Source: JAFAGX01 sp035623255
GTDB lineage: Bacteria > Acidobacteriota > Terriglobia > Terriglobales > Acidobacteriaceae
Reading direction: 5' to 3'
Length of the DNA stretch: 42,573 nucleotides
NCBI GenBank assembly: GCA_035623255.1
Contig: DASPTU010000094.1
Location: forward strand, 1-42,573
Shown: positions 16,566 to 25,201 of the stretch, one piece after another
Layout: each line of letters begins with the position of its first letter
Numbering within the stretch: the first letter of the stretch is position 1
The notes under the pieces: generated by a model
What the model saw: the letters and a program-made list of their open reading frames with translations, nothing else
Told to the model about the DNA's origin: nothing
The model's database searches: none
Program-made: the position numbers and the translations under genes

Positions 16566-17243
16566 ATGGACCATCCGAATGTATTGATTGTTTCTGACGA
16601 CCCGGAGTTCTCCCGGGCAGTCACTGGCCGCTGGCAGTTGGAGCGTCGCGTTCCCGGCTTTACTCTCATGCGCAGCGACCTTAAGCTTGGTGCGGATCCC
16701 GAGAACCTGTACTTGGCAATCGTCGGCCGCGTTCAACCACACGCGCTATCCCCGGTTCTGGAAGCTCTCAACGCCGTGGGCAAACGCGTTCTCTTTGTCT
16801 CCGAAGAAACCAACACTCTGCAAACCGTTCGCGGTCGCTGGCCGGGAGTGATTGCTTTTCGTCAAGAAGAGAACTGGCTGGACGCGTTGATTTTGCTCGC
16901 CTCTGAAGCTCTGAACTATGCGCAAGCAGAAGCCAGAGCCGTGCGTGCGGAAAAGGCCACCTCAGCTCTCAGCCATGAGGCCACTCTCGGCCGCTACATG
17001 CTCGAGATGCGGCACACGCTTAACAACATGCTGACTGCCACCCTAGGAAATTCTGAATTGCTCTTGCTTGAACCCGGATCGCTTTCCGCTGAGGCCCGAT
17101 CACAAATCGAAACCATCCGGAATATGGCCCTGCGAATTCATGAAATCCTGCGGCGATTTTCTTCTCTTGAGCAGGAACTTAGCGTCGCAGAATGGCAGGC
17201 CAGGGCAGAAGGGCGCATTCCGTCCACAGAAGCCGGGAGCTAG
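16566..17243 (+). CDS. Degenerate receiver fused to a histidine-kinase DHp helix pair, no ATPase domain
   Basis: 225 residues. The N-terminal about 118 residues read like a receiver (VLIVSDDPEFSRAV; later KRVLFVSEETN), but the position of the phosphoacceptor Asp is Gly54 (LYLAIVGRV), so it should not be phosphorylated. The C-terminal part (about 137-205) matches a HisKA dimerisation/phosphotransfer hairpin: LEMRHTLNNMLTATLGNSELL with a candidate phospho-His150 in the H-x2-N-N pattern, then a second helix IETIRNMALRIHEILRRF. No HATPase boxes follow; the protein ends 20 residues later. It might act as a phosphotransfer protein of Spo0B type, or as a dominant partner of the kinase upstream. It starts 14 nt after the unknown 333-residue gene. 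Confidence 0.68.
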   Translation: MDHPNVLIVSDDPEFSRAVTGRWQLERRVPGFTLMRSDLKLGADPENLYLAIVGRVQPHALSPVLEALNAVGKRVLFVSEETNTLQTVRGRWPGVIAFRQEENWLDALILLASEALNYAQAEARAVRAEKATSALSHEATLGRYMLEMRHTLNNMLTATLGNSELLLLEPGSLSAEARSQIETIRNMALRIHEILRRFSSLEQELSVAEWQARAEGRIPSTEAGS

Positions 17244-17267
17244 TCAGATCAGAGAGAGGCGAGAGCT

Positions 17268-18056
17268 CTAGCGCACCAGCGCAAAGATCCGTACCGGAGC
17301 ACCCGATCCATTCTCCAATTTCATCGGAGCAACCACTACCGTGCTTCCGCTCACCGGAACCTGCTCCAGGTCGGCGACGTTCTCCAATTGATAGAGGCTG
17401 TGCGATAGGGTGTAGTGGTGAACCGGGAAATCCTTCGATGGCCCGTAGTCTATGCTCAACGTGTCAATTCCGAGGCCCAGGACACTCCGCCCCTCAACCA
17501 AAAACTTTGCCGCCTCCAGTGAATATCCTGGAAAGTGCATCACTCCGTTCGCATCGGCGTTTCGATATTCCCTGGCTGAGGTCCAGCGCGAACCCCATCC
17601 CGTGTAGGCCATAACCACTGCATTTGCTGGAATCTGCCCGTGAATTTCCTCGTACTTTGAAAGGTCGCCTACCGAAACCTGATAATCGGCATTAGTTTTT
17701 GCACCTGACGTCACATTAAGAACAACCAGCGGAGCGACAAAGCGCTCAATCGGGATTTGATCCACTGTCCACAAGCCAGGCGCGAAATGAGCCGGGGCGT
17801 CAAGATGCGTCCCGAAATGTTCCGGCAGCGAGATCTCCCGAGCGAAGTATCCATCTTTACCGATCGTGGCAACCGTTTGCGCCTGATAAGCCGGCTTATC
17901 CGAGATGTCGTAAGTCGGTGCCTTTGCATCGATCGTGTGAGTCAAATCAACGACCGAGTGAAAACCAACAGACAGCGAAGCATCCTGCCGCCGCTGGGCG
18001 AACAGCAATAGCGCCAGGGCTAACGCGCAACCAACAATAAACGTCTTAGTCTTCAT
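17268..18056 (-). CDS. Exported cyclase-family metal-dependent hydrolase (kynurenine formamidase-like)
   Basis: 262 residues from the ATG at 18056, which begins a clear signal peptide (MKTKTFIVGCALALALLLF). The longer frame from 18128 would bury the signal peptide, so I prefer 18056. The family signature is HFGTHLDAPAHF, the H-x-G-T-H-x-D-x-P-x-H metal-binding motif of PF04199 cyclases; VVDLTHTID precedes it. Relatives hydrolyse N-formylkynurenine, isatin or related amides, but export makes a standard role in tryptophan breakdown unlikely, so the substrate is open. It converges with the plus-strand signalling block (24 nt gap) and lies downstream of the anti-sigma gene on the same strand. Confidence 0.82.
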   Translation of the reverse strand: MKTKTFIVGCALALALLLFAQRRQDASLSVGFHSVVDLTHTIDAKAPTYDISDKPAYQAQTVATIGKDGYFAREISLPEHFGTHLDAPAHFAPGLWTVDQIPIERFVAPLVVLNVTSGAKTNADYQVSVGDLSKYEEIHGQIPANAVVMAYTGWGSRWTSAREYRNADANGVMHFPGYSLEAAKFLVEGRSVLGLGIDTLSIDYGPSKDFPVHHYTLSHSLYQLENVADLEQVPVSGSTVVVAPMKLENGSGAPVRIFALVR

Positions 18057-18169
18057 AGGGCTACAACTACTCAGATGCCCCGCCATGTAAGCGCGGTGCT
18101 CCAATTTTCGGTTGTGCGCGAATTGCAATCAAGGAACACAGGGACATGGCCTGTCGCGAGCACCAAGCT

Positions 18170-18952
18170 TCAACCGATGCTCCCGACCAGCAGGATCGGA
18201 GAGGTGGGCTTATCTGACCCGGCTTCGTTCTCAATTGTGACGGCGAATGCTTTCGCGGTTATACCATCCGGCATCTTGCCGCCAACAATCATTCCGTTTC
18301 CGTGCTCATTCGGTTTGAACATGCCCGCCGGCACGGGAGCTCCCGAGGTGGGAATAATCCAGAGCTCATAAGCCTTGCCTCGGGCTACTGGCGCAAGATT
18401 GTTGGCCATAAACATTATTCGCTTTTGGGAGGGGCTGAAGATCGCCGTCCCGCTGGGTTGTCGCGGAGCGTTTTGCGGATTGAGGGAAACGTGGATTGCA
18501 TCGGCTGCGGAGAGCAGTTTCACTTCTTCACTGAGCCGATCGAGTTGACTGCTTAGCATGCGACTACGATCCTCGAGCTTGGCCAGCTGAGTTTGCAGGT
18601 GAGACTTGTCCCGCAACAATACAACTACCAGCATAAGGAGACCTAAAGCCGCCAAGGAAGGAACTAAAGCCGTCCACAAGCTTCGCTCACCTGCAGAAGC
18701 CGGGTTCCTCCTGGGTACGCATCGAGGCTCGGCGGCGACAGATTGGATTAGCCTTTCTTTGCTGCGCGCAGGAGGCTGCGGGCCGCTGCTCGATAGCGCC
18801 AGCAGTCCAAGGTCGCCGCGCAACATTTGCAGTTCCCGCCGACACGCAGCACAGCCTTCTACGTGCTGTTCGAGTTCCTCACGCATCCCGCCTGTCAGCT
18901 CATCGAGTGCGTACAGCGCCAGATCGTCCGCGAATTGTTCGTGCGTCCTCAT
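18170..18952 (-). CDS. Anti-sigma factor, RskA type with zinc-binding N-terminus
   Basis: 260 residues. The N-terminal anti-sigma domain has the H-x3-C-x2-C zinc motif in QHVEGCAACRREL; a membrane helix lies around residue 92-112 (ALVPSLAALGLLMLVVVLL), followed by a coiled stretch (LEDRSRMLSSQLDRLSEEV) and a C-terminal RskA-like periplasmic domain (RGKAYELWIIPTSGAPVPAG). It should hold the ECF sigma factor encoded immediately upstream at the membrane until a periplasmic signal triggers release. The start overlaps the sigma stop by 4 nt (ATGA), the usual sigma/anti-sigma arrangement. Confidence 0.92.
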   Translation of the reverse strand: MRTHEQFADDLALYALDELTGGMREELEQHVEGCAACRRELQMLRGDLGLLALSSSGPQPPARSKERLIQSVAAEPRCVPRRNPASAGERSLWTALVPSLAALGLLMLVVVLLRDKSHLQTQLAKLEDRSRMLSSQLDRLSEEVKLLSAADAIHVSLNPQNAPRQPSGTAIFSPSQKRIMFMANNLAPVARGKAYELWIIPTSGAPVPAGMFKPNEHGNGMIVGGKMPDGITAKAFAVTIENEAGSDKPTSPILLVGSIG

Positions 18953-19500
18953 CCTGCAAACTTGGCTCGTAGTTGCTGCAGCCCGGCGCGAATCCTCGTT
19001 TTTACCGTGCCCAAGGGCTCGCCCGTTTTCGTGGCGATGTCGGTGTGGGTCATGCCCTGAAAGAATGCCAGCTCCAGCAGCTTGCGATAATCAGGATTCA
19101 TATCAGCCAGCACCTGGCGTACCTTCTCGATTACCAGAGTTCGCTCGATCTCTTGGCCCAAGTCACTCGCACAAGCGATGACGCAATCTTCAATGTTGGT
19201 TTCGGGCCGCCGTTGGCGCAGCCGATCAATCGAGCGATGGCGCGAGATCACCGCCAACCACGCAGCCAAACTGCCACGGCTGGCGTCGAATGCGTCGGGC
19301 TTGCGCCATAGTTGCATAAATACGTCTTGCAGCACGTCCTCGGCACCCTCAGCATTCTGCAGTACGCGCAACGCAACCGCATACACCACCTTCGCGTAGC
19401 GATCGTAGAGTTCCGACATGGCATGCTGGTCGCCGGCGCGGATTCGCGCCACCAACCGCATATCGTCTGCCTTCGTAGAAGTGCCCTCGATCCGCTCCAT
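18949..19500 (-). CDS. ECF-family RNA polymerase sigma factor (SigK/RpoE type)
   Basis: 183 residues. Region 2 is seen in MSELYDRYAKVVYAVALRVL and AEDVLQDVFMQLWRKPDAFD; region 4 is the C-terminal helix-turn-helix QGMTHTDIATKTGEPLGTVKTRIR. Region 3 is absent, as expected for ECF sigmas. Paired with the membrane-bound RskA-type anti-sigma by a 4-nt overlap. In-frame Met14 (19461) is an alternative start. The exported globin gene is divergent, about 200 bp away, so it is a candidate target, but I cannot point to a promoter motif. Confidence 0.94.
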   Translation of the reverse strand: MERIEGTSTKADDMRLVARIRAGDQHAMSELYDRYAKVVYAVALRVLQNAEGAEDVLQDVFMQLWRKPDAFDASRGSLAAWLAVISRHRSIDRLRQRRPETNIEDCVIACASDLGQEIERTLVIEKVRQVLADMNPDYRKLLELAFFQGMTHTDIATKTGEPLGTVKTRIRAGLQQLRAKFAG

Positions 19501-19697
19501 ATGGAGTACGTCTTGAAGCCGGCTACCAGATCGCTATTCCATGGCATTTTACAGACTTCTGCCGAGACAAGAATTCTATCTTCCCGCAAATCCGCCTGCA
19601 GCCCGGTGCCGTAGTTGATATAGCAAGCGCCAATGGCAACCCACTGGTGAGACGTCGCGCTATTGGCTTGCAATGTCAGACACAGGAGAAAAGCACA

Positions 19698-20168
19698 ATG
19701 AAGAAGCCGTTCTTAGCAGAAATGTTGATTGGATTCGCTGTACTCGGCGGACTAGTTCCATACGTCGCAGCGGAATCTCCCCAGCAGAACGCAACATCTC
19801 AGAGCCAATCGCTATATGCACGCCTCGGCGGGTACGATGCGCTCGCAGCGGTCACGAAAGATTTTATTGGCCGCCTGGCGACCGATCCTCAACTCTCCAG
19901 GTTCTTCGTGGGCCTGAATGACGCGTCCAAAGCCAGGGTTGAAGCTCATGTAATTGACTTCCTCTGCGTGGCTACCGGCGGCCCCTGCCTCTATACCGGA
20001 CAGGACATGAAAACCGCGCATACGGGGCTACACATCACCGAAAGTGACTGGAATGCCTCGTCAGCCCATCTCACTGAGACACTGAACAAGTTTCATGTGC
20101 CTCAAAAGGAGCAGACTGAGGTCATGTCTGCGATCACCGGGCTAAAGGGTGACATTGTCGGACGGTAG
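19698..20168 (+). CDS. Exported group 1 truncated haemoglobin
   Basis: 156 residues: a signal peptide (MKKPFLAEMLIGFAVLGGLV, then AAES) and one truncated-globin domain from YARLGGYDALAAV. Proximal haem His is H108 in MKTAHTGLHITESDW; RFFVGL corresponds to the usual PFF segment. The helix-B position that is often Tyr in group 1 globins is Ile57 (DFIGRL), so distal ligand chemistry may differ. Cys90 and Cys97 could form a disulphide after export. AGGAGA lies 8 nt before the ATG and settles the start. A hairpin with a T6 tract follows 38 nt after the stop. Function could be NO/O2 binding or peroxide chemistry outside the cytoplasm. The divergent ECF sigma gene suggests stress control, by inference only. 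Confidence 0.88.
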   Translation: MKKPFLAEMLIGFAVLGGLVPYVAAESPQQNATSQSQSLYARLGGYDALAAVTKDFIGRLATDPQLSRFFVGLNDASKARVEAHVIDFLCVATGGPCLYTGQDMKTAHTGLHITESDWNASSAHLTETLNKFHVPQKEQTEVMSAITGLKGDIVGR

Positions 20169-20205
20169 GGCACTGATTGCCGGTTGACAGCTCGAACTGT
20201 TTTCT

Positions 20206-20247
20206 GGCCGCGGTATCGTTGGGTTCAGGCCGCGGCCGCCCTTTTTT
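20206..20247 (+). terminator. Rho-independent-type terminator after the globin gene
   Basis: GGCCGCGG (20206-20213) and CCGCGGCC (20230-20237) form a perfect 8-bp GC stem with a 16-nt loop, followed after GCCC by six Ts at 20242-20247. It lies 38 nt beyond the globin stop codon and before the next gene on the same strand. Confidence 0.55.
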
Positions 20248-20289
20248 CGCCCAACGGGCCTCGGTTACACTGGAACAGGGGAGAGGCCT

Positions 20290-21459
20290 ATGATAGAGCC
20301 GAAAACAGTCAGTTCACCCGGTCTTGCGCTCATTCTGGCGATTACCGCCATGCTTTTCGCCCAAATGCGCGCACAAACAGCACCACCCAGCAGCAATAAG
20401 CACTCCTATCAATTCGATGTGCCCGGAACAAAGCAGTGGGTGGACACCAACATCGATCTACGAGGCGGCGCGAAATTGCGCGTTACCGCGACAGGGCAGA
20501 TCACTTTTCCAGCCGATCAATCCTACGCGGGGAAAACCAAGACGTCCGGAACTTTTGGCCCCAACGGTATTCCGCGAAACTGGGCCGATCTTATCCATCA
20601 ATATGCCGTCACCGATGCCGGTCACGGGGCATTGATCGGCCGCGTGGGTTCAGGCGATTATGCTCAGCCGTTCTTGATTGGTGAGGGCAAAGAATATGAT
20701 GTCCCGGTCGCAGGCAGATTCTTCCTTGGGCTCAACGAAAGTGAGAGCGATGCCTCCGCCGCGCAGGGAAGCTTTCACGTGACTGTCGACATTTTGGCCG
20801 AGGGCTCTGCAGACGCTGCCAATGTCGGGGGTCCGGCAGACGCCCCCATCGCAGCTATCACTCCTGACTTATTGAATAAAATTCCACGTCGAGTCAGCGA
20901 TCCCAATGGCAAGCCCGGCGACATGGTCAACGTTCTGATCATCGGAACGCAGGACCAGGTCGTCAAGGTATTTACGACGGCGGGATGGGTCCAGGTGGAT
21001 AAGACCGTAGGCAATAGCATTCTGAATGCAGCGATGGAATCGTTCGAGAAAAAAGATTACCTGACCATGCCGATGAGTACTCTCTTTCTTTTTAACCGTC
21101 CGCAAGACTATGGCTTCGCCCATGCCGAACCGGTCAAGGTAGCCATGTCACGAAACCATTTGCGCGTGTGGAAATCCCCCTATGAGGTTAGCGGACGGCC
21201 GTTGTGGTGTGTAGCGGCTACCCACGATATTGGTTTCGAGCGAGACCAGCGCAACAACGGAGTCACCCACAAGATTGATCCGGCAATTGACGGAGAGCGC
21301 GAGTACGTCGATGGGACGCTGTCTTCGACCGGTCTGGTGGGGCAGCGTGATCATGTCACGCCATCTGATCCGCTGACTACAGCAAAGACCGCAACCGGAG
21401 GCGAGTTCCATTCAGACGGACGCATTGTCGTCCTTGTGCTCAAGAACAGCGGTAGCTAG
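20290..21459 (+). CDS. Exported LssY_C-domain protein with N-terminal PA-IL-like beta-sandwich
   Basis: 389 residues, start ATG preceded by GAGAGG. A signal peptide (SSPGLALILAITAMLFAQM) is followed by a domain at about 40-165 (QWVDTNIDLRGGAKLRVTA, then GPNG, then LIGRVGSG and FFLGLNES) that resembles the galactose-binding PA-IL (LecA) fold. The C-terminal half (about 200-385) matches the LssY C-terminal domain: PGDMVNVLIIGTQDQV, FTTAGWVQVDKT, DYLTMPMSTLFLFNRPQDYGFA, WKSPYEVSGRPLWCVAATHDIGFE. In LssY/PAP2 proteins this domain is attached to a phosphatase, here to a lectin-like module. The molecular activity is unknown. The fusion suggests an exported glycan- or lipid-associated protein. Confidence 0.75.
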   Translation: MIEPKTVSSPGLALILAITAMLFAQMRAQTAPPSSNKHSYQFDVPGTKQWVDTNIDLRGGAKLRVTATGQITFPADQSYAGKTKTSGTFGPNGIPRNWADLIHQYAVTDAGHGALIGRVGSGDYAQPFLIGEGKEYDVPVAGRFFLGLNESESDASAAQGSFHVTVDILAEGSADAANVGGPADAPIAAITPDLLNKIPRRVSDPNGKPGDMVNVLIIGTQDQVVKVFTTAGWVQVDKTVGNSILNAAMESFEKKDYLTMPMSTLFLFNRPQDYGFAHAEPVKVAMSRNHLRVWKSPYEVSGRPLWCVAATHDIGFERDQRNNGVTHKIDPAIDGEREYVDGTLSSTGLVGQRDHVTPSDPLTTAKTATGGEFHSDGRIVVLVLKNSGS

Positions 21460-21494
21460 CGTCCTCCAGAATCCGGTATCAGGGGTTGGTCGAA

Positions 21495-22448
21495 TCAGGG
21501 CATCGGCACGGGAAGCCGTGGCAGCGCCTTGTCCCGATCGATTACCCACTGAGGGAAAACGGGATGTCCTTGTGCCGGCTTGCCCCTCGTGATCGCCCAG
21601 TGATCGAGCCAGTCCGTGCCTTCCTCCCCGACGAAGGTGTCTGGCATGCTATATGCCTGATCGCCCAGGGCGTCGTCCAAAGGGATGAACCGATATCCTC
21701 TCTTCCGAATTACTTCCGCCAACTCATTGAAGTGATCGGCTTCGAGTTGATTCGCATGGAGCAGCAGAATCTGTTTGATTTCGTACCCAACAAGTTCTTT
21801 TGACAGCTGCTCTGCAAAGGCGAACACGCTATCGCCGTGGGAAAGAAATGAGCTTACCAGTTGCTGCTGCAGTGCAGTATCGCCGCGCTTTTTTGCGTCG
21901 TCGTAAACCCCGGCATACATCCAGTCCCAAGGATCTACCGTTACTGGCGCAACCCTGTAACCGCGAGTACTCAAAAATGCTTCAGCTTCGCGCCTGGTTT
22001 CCAAGTCGCGACCTACATCGAGGTACGGATGCCGGAAGAATCTTAGTTGCATGCGGTGCTGCGCGAGCAGCAAGCGTGTGACCGTCTCCCCTTGAATCAC
22101 GTCATCTTCGAAGGCCTTTAACCCAGCTCGGTTGAGCGACGTATGATTGAAAGTGTGGTTTCCGAGCTCCAGTCCAGAGTCCAGCCACATTGCCAGGGCT
22201 TTCACCCGTTCATCGATCTCGCCTGCTCTGTAAAGCTTCCTTTCATTTACGAACCCAACCGCCGGGACCTTCTGGTCTCTTAGCTGCGCGAGCAGGTGCG
22301 ATGTCATATCAGTGATCGTTGCTGCATCCACAAATGCCGCGTTGGCCGCGGGCAAATCGTCGATCGTTATTGCGACTTGTCGGTCAGCATGTGGGGTTTG
22401 CCCAACCGCTGCCACACAGACCCACATCAACAAGATCAATCTGCGCAT
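21495..22448 (-). CDS. Exported polysaccharide deacetylase (NodB-homology, carbohydrate esterase 4)
   Basis: 317 residues with AGGAGG 6 nt upstream of the ATG at 22448 and a signal peptide (MRRLILLMWVCVAAVG). NodB motifs are: motif 1 ITIDDLP (D30 catalytic base, D31 metal), motif 2 GNHTFNH (metal-binding HTxxH), motif 3 RFFRHPYLDVG, motif 4 VDPWDWMY, motif 5 ILLLHAN. It should remove N-acetyl (or other acyl) groups from peptidoglycan or another exported glycan. It lies downstream of the RNase E/G gene but two hairpins separate them. Confidence 0.9.
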   Translation of the reverse strand: MRRLILLMWVCVAAVGQTPHADRQVAITIDDLPAANAAFVDAATITDMTSHLLAQLRDQKVPAVGFVNERKLYRAGEIDERVKALAMWLDSGLELGNHTFNHTSLNRAGLKAFEDDVIQGETVTRLLLAQHRMQLRFFRHPYLDVGRDLETRREAEAFLSTRGYRVAPVTVDPWDWMYAGVYDDAKKRGDTALQQQLVSSFLSHGDSVFAFAEQLSKELVGYEIKQILLLHANQLEADHFNELAEVIRKRGYRFIPLDDALGDQAYSMPDTFVGEEGTDWLDHWAITRGKPAQGHPVFPQWVIDRDKALPRLPVPMP

Positions 22449-22500
22449 CTTCGCCTCCTACCCACAGGTTGGGCATCTATTTCAGCACATTAATAGAGAA

Positions 22501-22525
22501 CCCCGATCATCGTAAACGATCGGGG
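22501..22525 (-). terminator. Hairpin downstream of the RNase E/G gene
   Basis: CCCCGATC (22501-22508) and GATCGGGG (22518-22525) form a perfect 8-bp stem with a 9-nt loop. No T tract follows on the minus strand, so it is either a transcript-end-stabilising hairpin or a terminator of a non-canonical kind. Confidence 0.4.
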
Positions 22526-22554
22526 CGAGTAGGTGGCCTGGTTCATGAATGCTA

Positions 22555-22580
22555 CAAACGGCGGTGGCCGCCACCGTTTG
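22555..22580 (-). terminator. GC-rich hairpin just after the RNase E/G stop codon
   Basis: CAAACGG (22555-22561) pairs with CCGTTTG (22574-22580), with further GC pairing inside (GGTGGCCGCC); on the minus strand it ends with CCGTTTG, giving a short TTT. It starts 14 nt after the gene's stop. Likely terminator or 3' end processing element. Confidence 0.45.
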
Positions 22581-22594
22581 TACGTGGCAAAACG

Positions 22595-25201
22595 CTAGTT
22601 GATGTCGAACTGCTCCTGATGCAGTGCGGGATCACTTTTCACGATCACACTCTTTTTGGTCAGTTCTTCCATTTCGGTAAGCAGGCGTCCATTATTTGTC
22701 TTCAGTGCCTTCGCTACCTCGGGATTCACTCGCAACATAACGTCAGAGTGTTCGAGGTGCTTTGCCATTTTCCGCATCTCGACATAGATCTCGTTGCACA
22801 CGGTCGTAACTGATTTTACGAATCCTGTGGATTGGCAGTACGGGCACGGCGATCCAATTGTTCGTTCCAGCGACTGCTTGACCCGCTTTCGCGTGATCGC
22901 CACAAGGCCGAAATCGTTAAACTGCAAGACTTTTGACGGTGACCGGTCGTTGCGCAACGCTTCTTCGAGCGCCTGCATGACCTTCTGCCGGTTGCGGCGC
23001 TCATCCATGTCGATGAAATCGATAATGATGATGCCGCCAAGGTCACGAAGCCGGATCTGGCGAACGATCTCCTTGATCGCGTCGACGTTCGTCTTCACAA
23101 TCGTGTCTTCCAGCCGTGCGGTTTTGCCGACGTATTTGCCGGTATTCACATCAATTGCGACCAATGCCTCGGCCTGGTTGATGACAATATAGCCGCCACT
23201 CTTGAGCCACACTTTGGACTTCAAGGCTTTGTTGATTTCATCTGTCAGTCCGAACTGGTCGAATAGTGGAGTTTCCTTCGTGTACAACTTGATCCGCTTC
23301 ACCAGCCCCGGCTGAAAACGATTGGCAAATCGCAAAATGCGCTCGTACTCCTGCTCCGTATCCACCCAAATTTGGGTGAAATCGGAGGTGACTTGGTCGC
23401 GCAGCACACGCTCTACCACGTTAAGATCGTGATAAATCAGAGACGGGGCTTTGCTCATTTCAGCTCGTGTCTTGATTTCTGACCACAGGCCTTTGAGGAA
23501 CCGGATGTCAGCACGCAGCTCATCTTCGGATGCGCCCTGCGCTGCTGTACGCACGATGAAGCCGCCGTGCCCGTTTTCGCGTTCGCTGAGGATGATGCGC
23601 TTCAGACGCTGGCGCTCCTCCTCCGATGAAATCTTTCGTGACACACCCGTGTGGTGCACAGTGGGCATGTAAACCAGGAACCGGCCCGGCAGGGCAATGT
23701 GGCTGGTGATGCGTGCGCCCTTCTTGGCAATCGGTTCCTTGGCAATCTGTACCAATATTTCCTGTCCCTCTTTGAGGAGATCGGTGATTTGCGGCAATTG
23801 CTGGGGCTCGTGCCGGCGGAATCTTCGGCCTCCGCGGCGGCCACGCGGTCCGGGACGGCGATCAAACGCGGGGCGCTGTGCCCGTTGCGTGTATGGTGCA
23901 GTGCCGGACGGCGCTCGCACTTCAGCGCGGGCCTCAATTGTGCCGTTTCCGCGAGCCTCTGCATCGAGCAGGGCTTCTGCCTGTTCTTGTGCCTCTTCCA
24001 GTTCCGCATCTTCGTCGGCTTGTTCGTCCGGTTCCTCTTCGGAGGCGATATCTTTCACCTCCATCGGCGCTGACTCGGAGGAGAACGGCGCAGCCGATTC
24101 CCTGGAAGTCTCGGCGGCAGCCGCGATATGCTGAGCTTCCGATTGAAACTCAGCAGCGTGATGCGTTTCTTCCTCCATTTCGTCGAATGCCGCGTCTTCT
24201 TCCAAGTCTTCGACGTAGGAAGCCAAATCAGCTTCTTCCTCTTCGATCTCTTCTTCTTCGAAAGTCCCCGCGGCGGGAGCTGCAGATGCGGTTTCCACAG
24301 GGGGCGCTGAAATATCGTGCTCGGCACTTGTGCCGCTAAACATTGGCATTCCATTTGCCCGCTGAATGCTTTGCGCACGTTCCGACTGCGGAACGTCTTC
24401 ATGTGCCTGCACCGATAGCTCTTCGGGATTGGCCTCAGACCGAGCGGACGGCGTAGATTCTTCCGAGCACGGCGAGTCGCCCGGTGATTCGTTCGTAAAC
24501 AGTGGCTCATCATCCGGGAATAACGCCGAGATGGGTCTTGCGACCTCTGTCTTAGGCGACTGGTTGCGTGAAGCGGATTGCGTTTGCGCCAAACGCTGAT
24601 ATTTGGAAATCGATTCGCCAGGAAGCACGATGGGCTCATAACCGGGGGGAGGCCCGTATTCGTTACGCGCCGGTTGCGAGGACTCGGGGCGGTCAAACCG
24701 GCTGTCAGGCATGCGCTCACCGCGACGCCCGCGTCCCCGGCGCCGACTCCGCCAATTACCACGGGATTCGCGCTGATCTCCATTGCCGGACTTGTCCCGG
24801 CTTTCTGCCTGACGATTCTCCGACGAAGGATCCGGCGACCGGCCGGTCTCCGCTGCGAGAGCCGGCTGGGAGGCCTCTGCGACGTGATCTTGCTCCACGG
24901 ATTGGGCTTCTTGGTGAGGTTGAAAGACTCGGGCGTTATTCGCCGGTATTTCCTCTACTTCATCGTCTTCCTGCAGTTCCATGAAATCAGAAACATAGAG
25001 GAAAGCATCACGTTCCAAGCCGATGTCCACGAACGCGGATTGCATACCAGGAAGAACACGGGTGACCCGCCCCTTGTAAATGGAACCAGCAAGGGTGTAC
25101 TCGTTTTCGCGTTCGAGGTAGATTTCTGCAAGTTGATCATCTTCGACCATACCCACTCTGGTTTCGTGAGGTGTAGAAGATACAAACAATTCTTTTGTCA
25201 T
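22595..25201 (-). CDS. rng: Ribonuclease E/G with very large insertion in the S1 domain
   Basis: 868 residues. It starts MTKELFVSSTPHETRVGMVED, then the first half of the S1 domain (YKGRVTRVLPGMQSAFVDIG, SDFMELQEDD) to about residue 78. A low-complexity insertion of about 390 residues follows, with an Arg-rich patch (RSRRRGRGRRGER), Gln/Ser/Pro stretches and strongly acidic runs (FEEEEIEEEEADL). S1 resumes at LKEGQEILVQIAKEP (about 472). The catalytic core has two acidic sites (VAIDVNTGK; IIIIDFIDMDERRNR) and the zinc-link CPYC. This enzyme cleaves single-stranded mRNA and rRNA precursors. In Acidobacteriota it commonly lies after rodA, as here. Its 5' region is 415 bp from rodA, so it probably has its own promoter. 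Confidence 0.9.
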   Translation of the reverse strand: MTKELFVSSTPHETRVGMVEDDQLAEIYLERENEYTLAGSIYKGRVTRVLPGMQSAFVDIGLERDAFLYVSDFMELQEDDEVEEIPANNARVFQPHQEAQSVEQDHVAEASQPALAAETGRSPDPSSENRQAESRDKSGNGDQRESRGNWRSRRRGRGRRGERMPDSRFDRPESSQPARNEYGPPPGYEPIVLPGESISKYQRLAQTQSASRNQSPKTEVARPISALFPDDEPLFTNESPGDSPCSEESTPSARSEANPEELSVQAHEDVPQSERAQSIQRANGMPMFSGTSAEHDISAPPVETASAAPAAGTFEEEEIEEEEADLASYVEDLEEDAAFDEMEEETHHAAEFQSEAQHIAAAAETSRESAAPFSSESAPMEVKDIASEEEPDEQADEDAELEEAQEQAEALLDAEARGNGTIEARAEVRAPSGTAPYTQRAQRPAFDRRPGPRGRRGGRRFRRHEPQQLPQITDLLKEGQEILVQIAKEPIAKKGARITSHIALPGRFLVYMPTVHHTGVSRKISSEEERQRLKRIILSERENGHGGFIVRTAAQGASEDELRADIRFLKGLWSEIKTRAEMSKAPSLIYHDLNVVERVLRDQVTSDFTQIWVDTEQEYERILRFANRFQPGLVKRIKLYTKETPLFDQFGLTDEINKALKSKVWLKSGGYIVINQAEALVAIDVNTGKYVGKTARLEDTIVKTNVDAIKEIVRQIRLRDLGGIIIIDFIDMDERRNRQKVMQALEEALRNDRSPSKVLQFNDFGLVAITRKRVKQSLERTIGSPCPYCQSTGFVKSVTTVCNEIYVEMRKMAKHLEHSDVMLRVNPEVAKALKTNNGRLLTEMEELTKKSVIVKSDPALHQEQFDIN

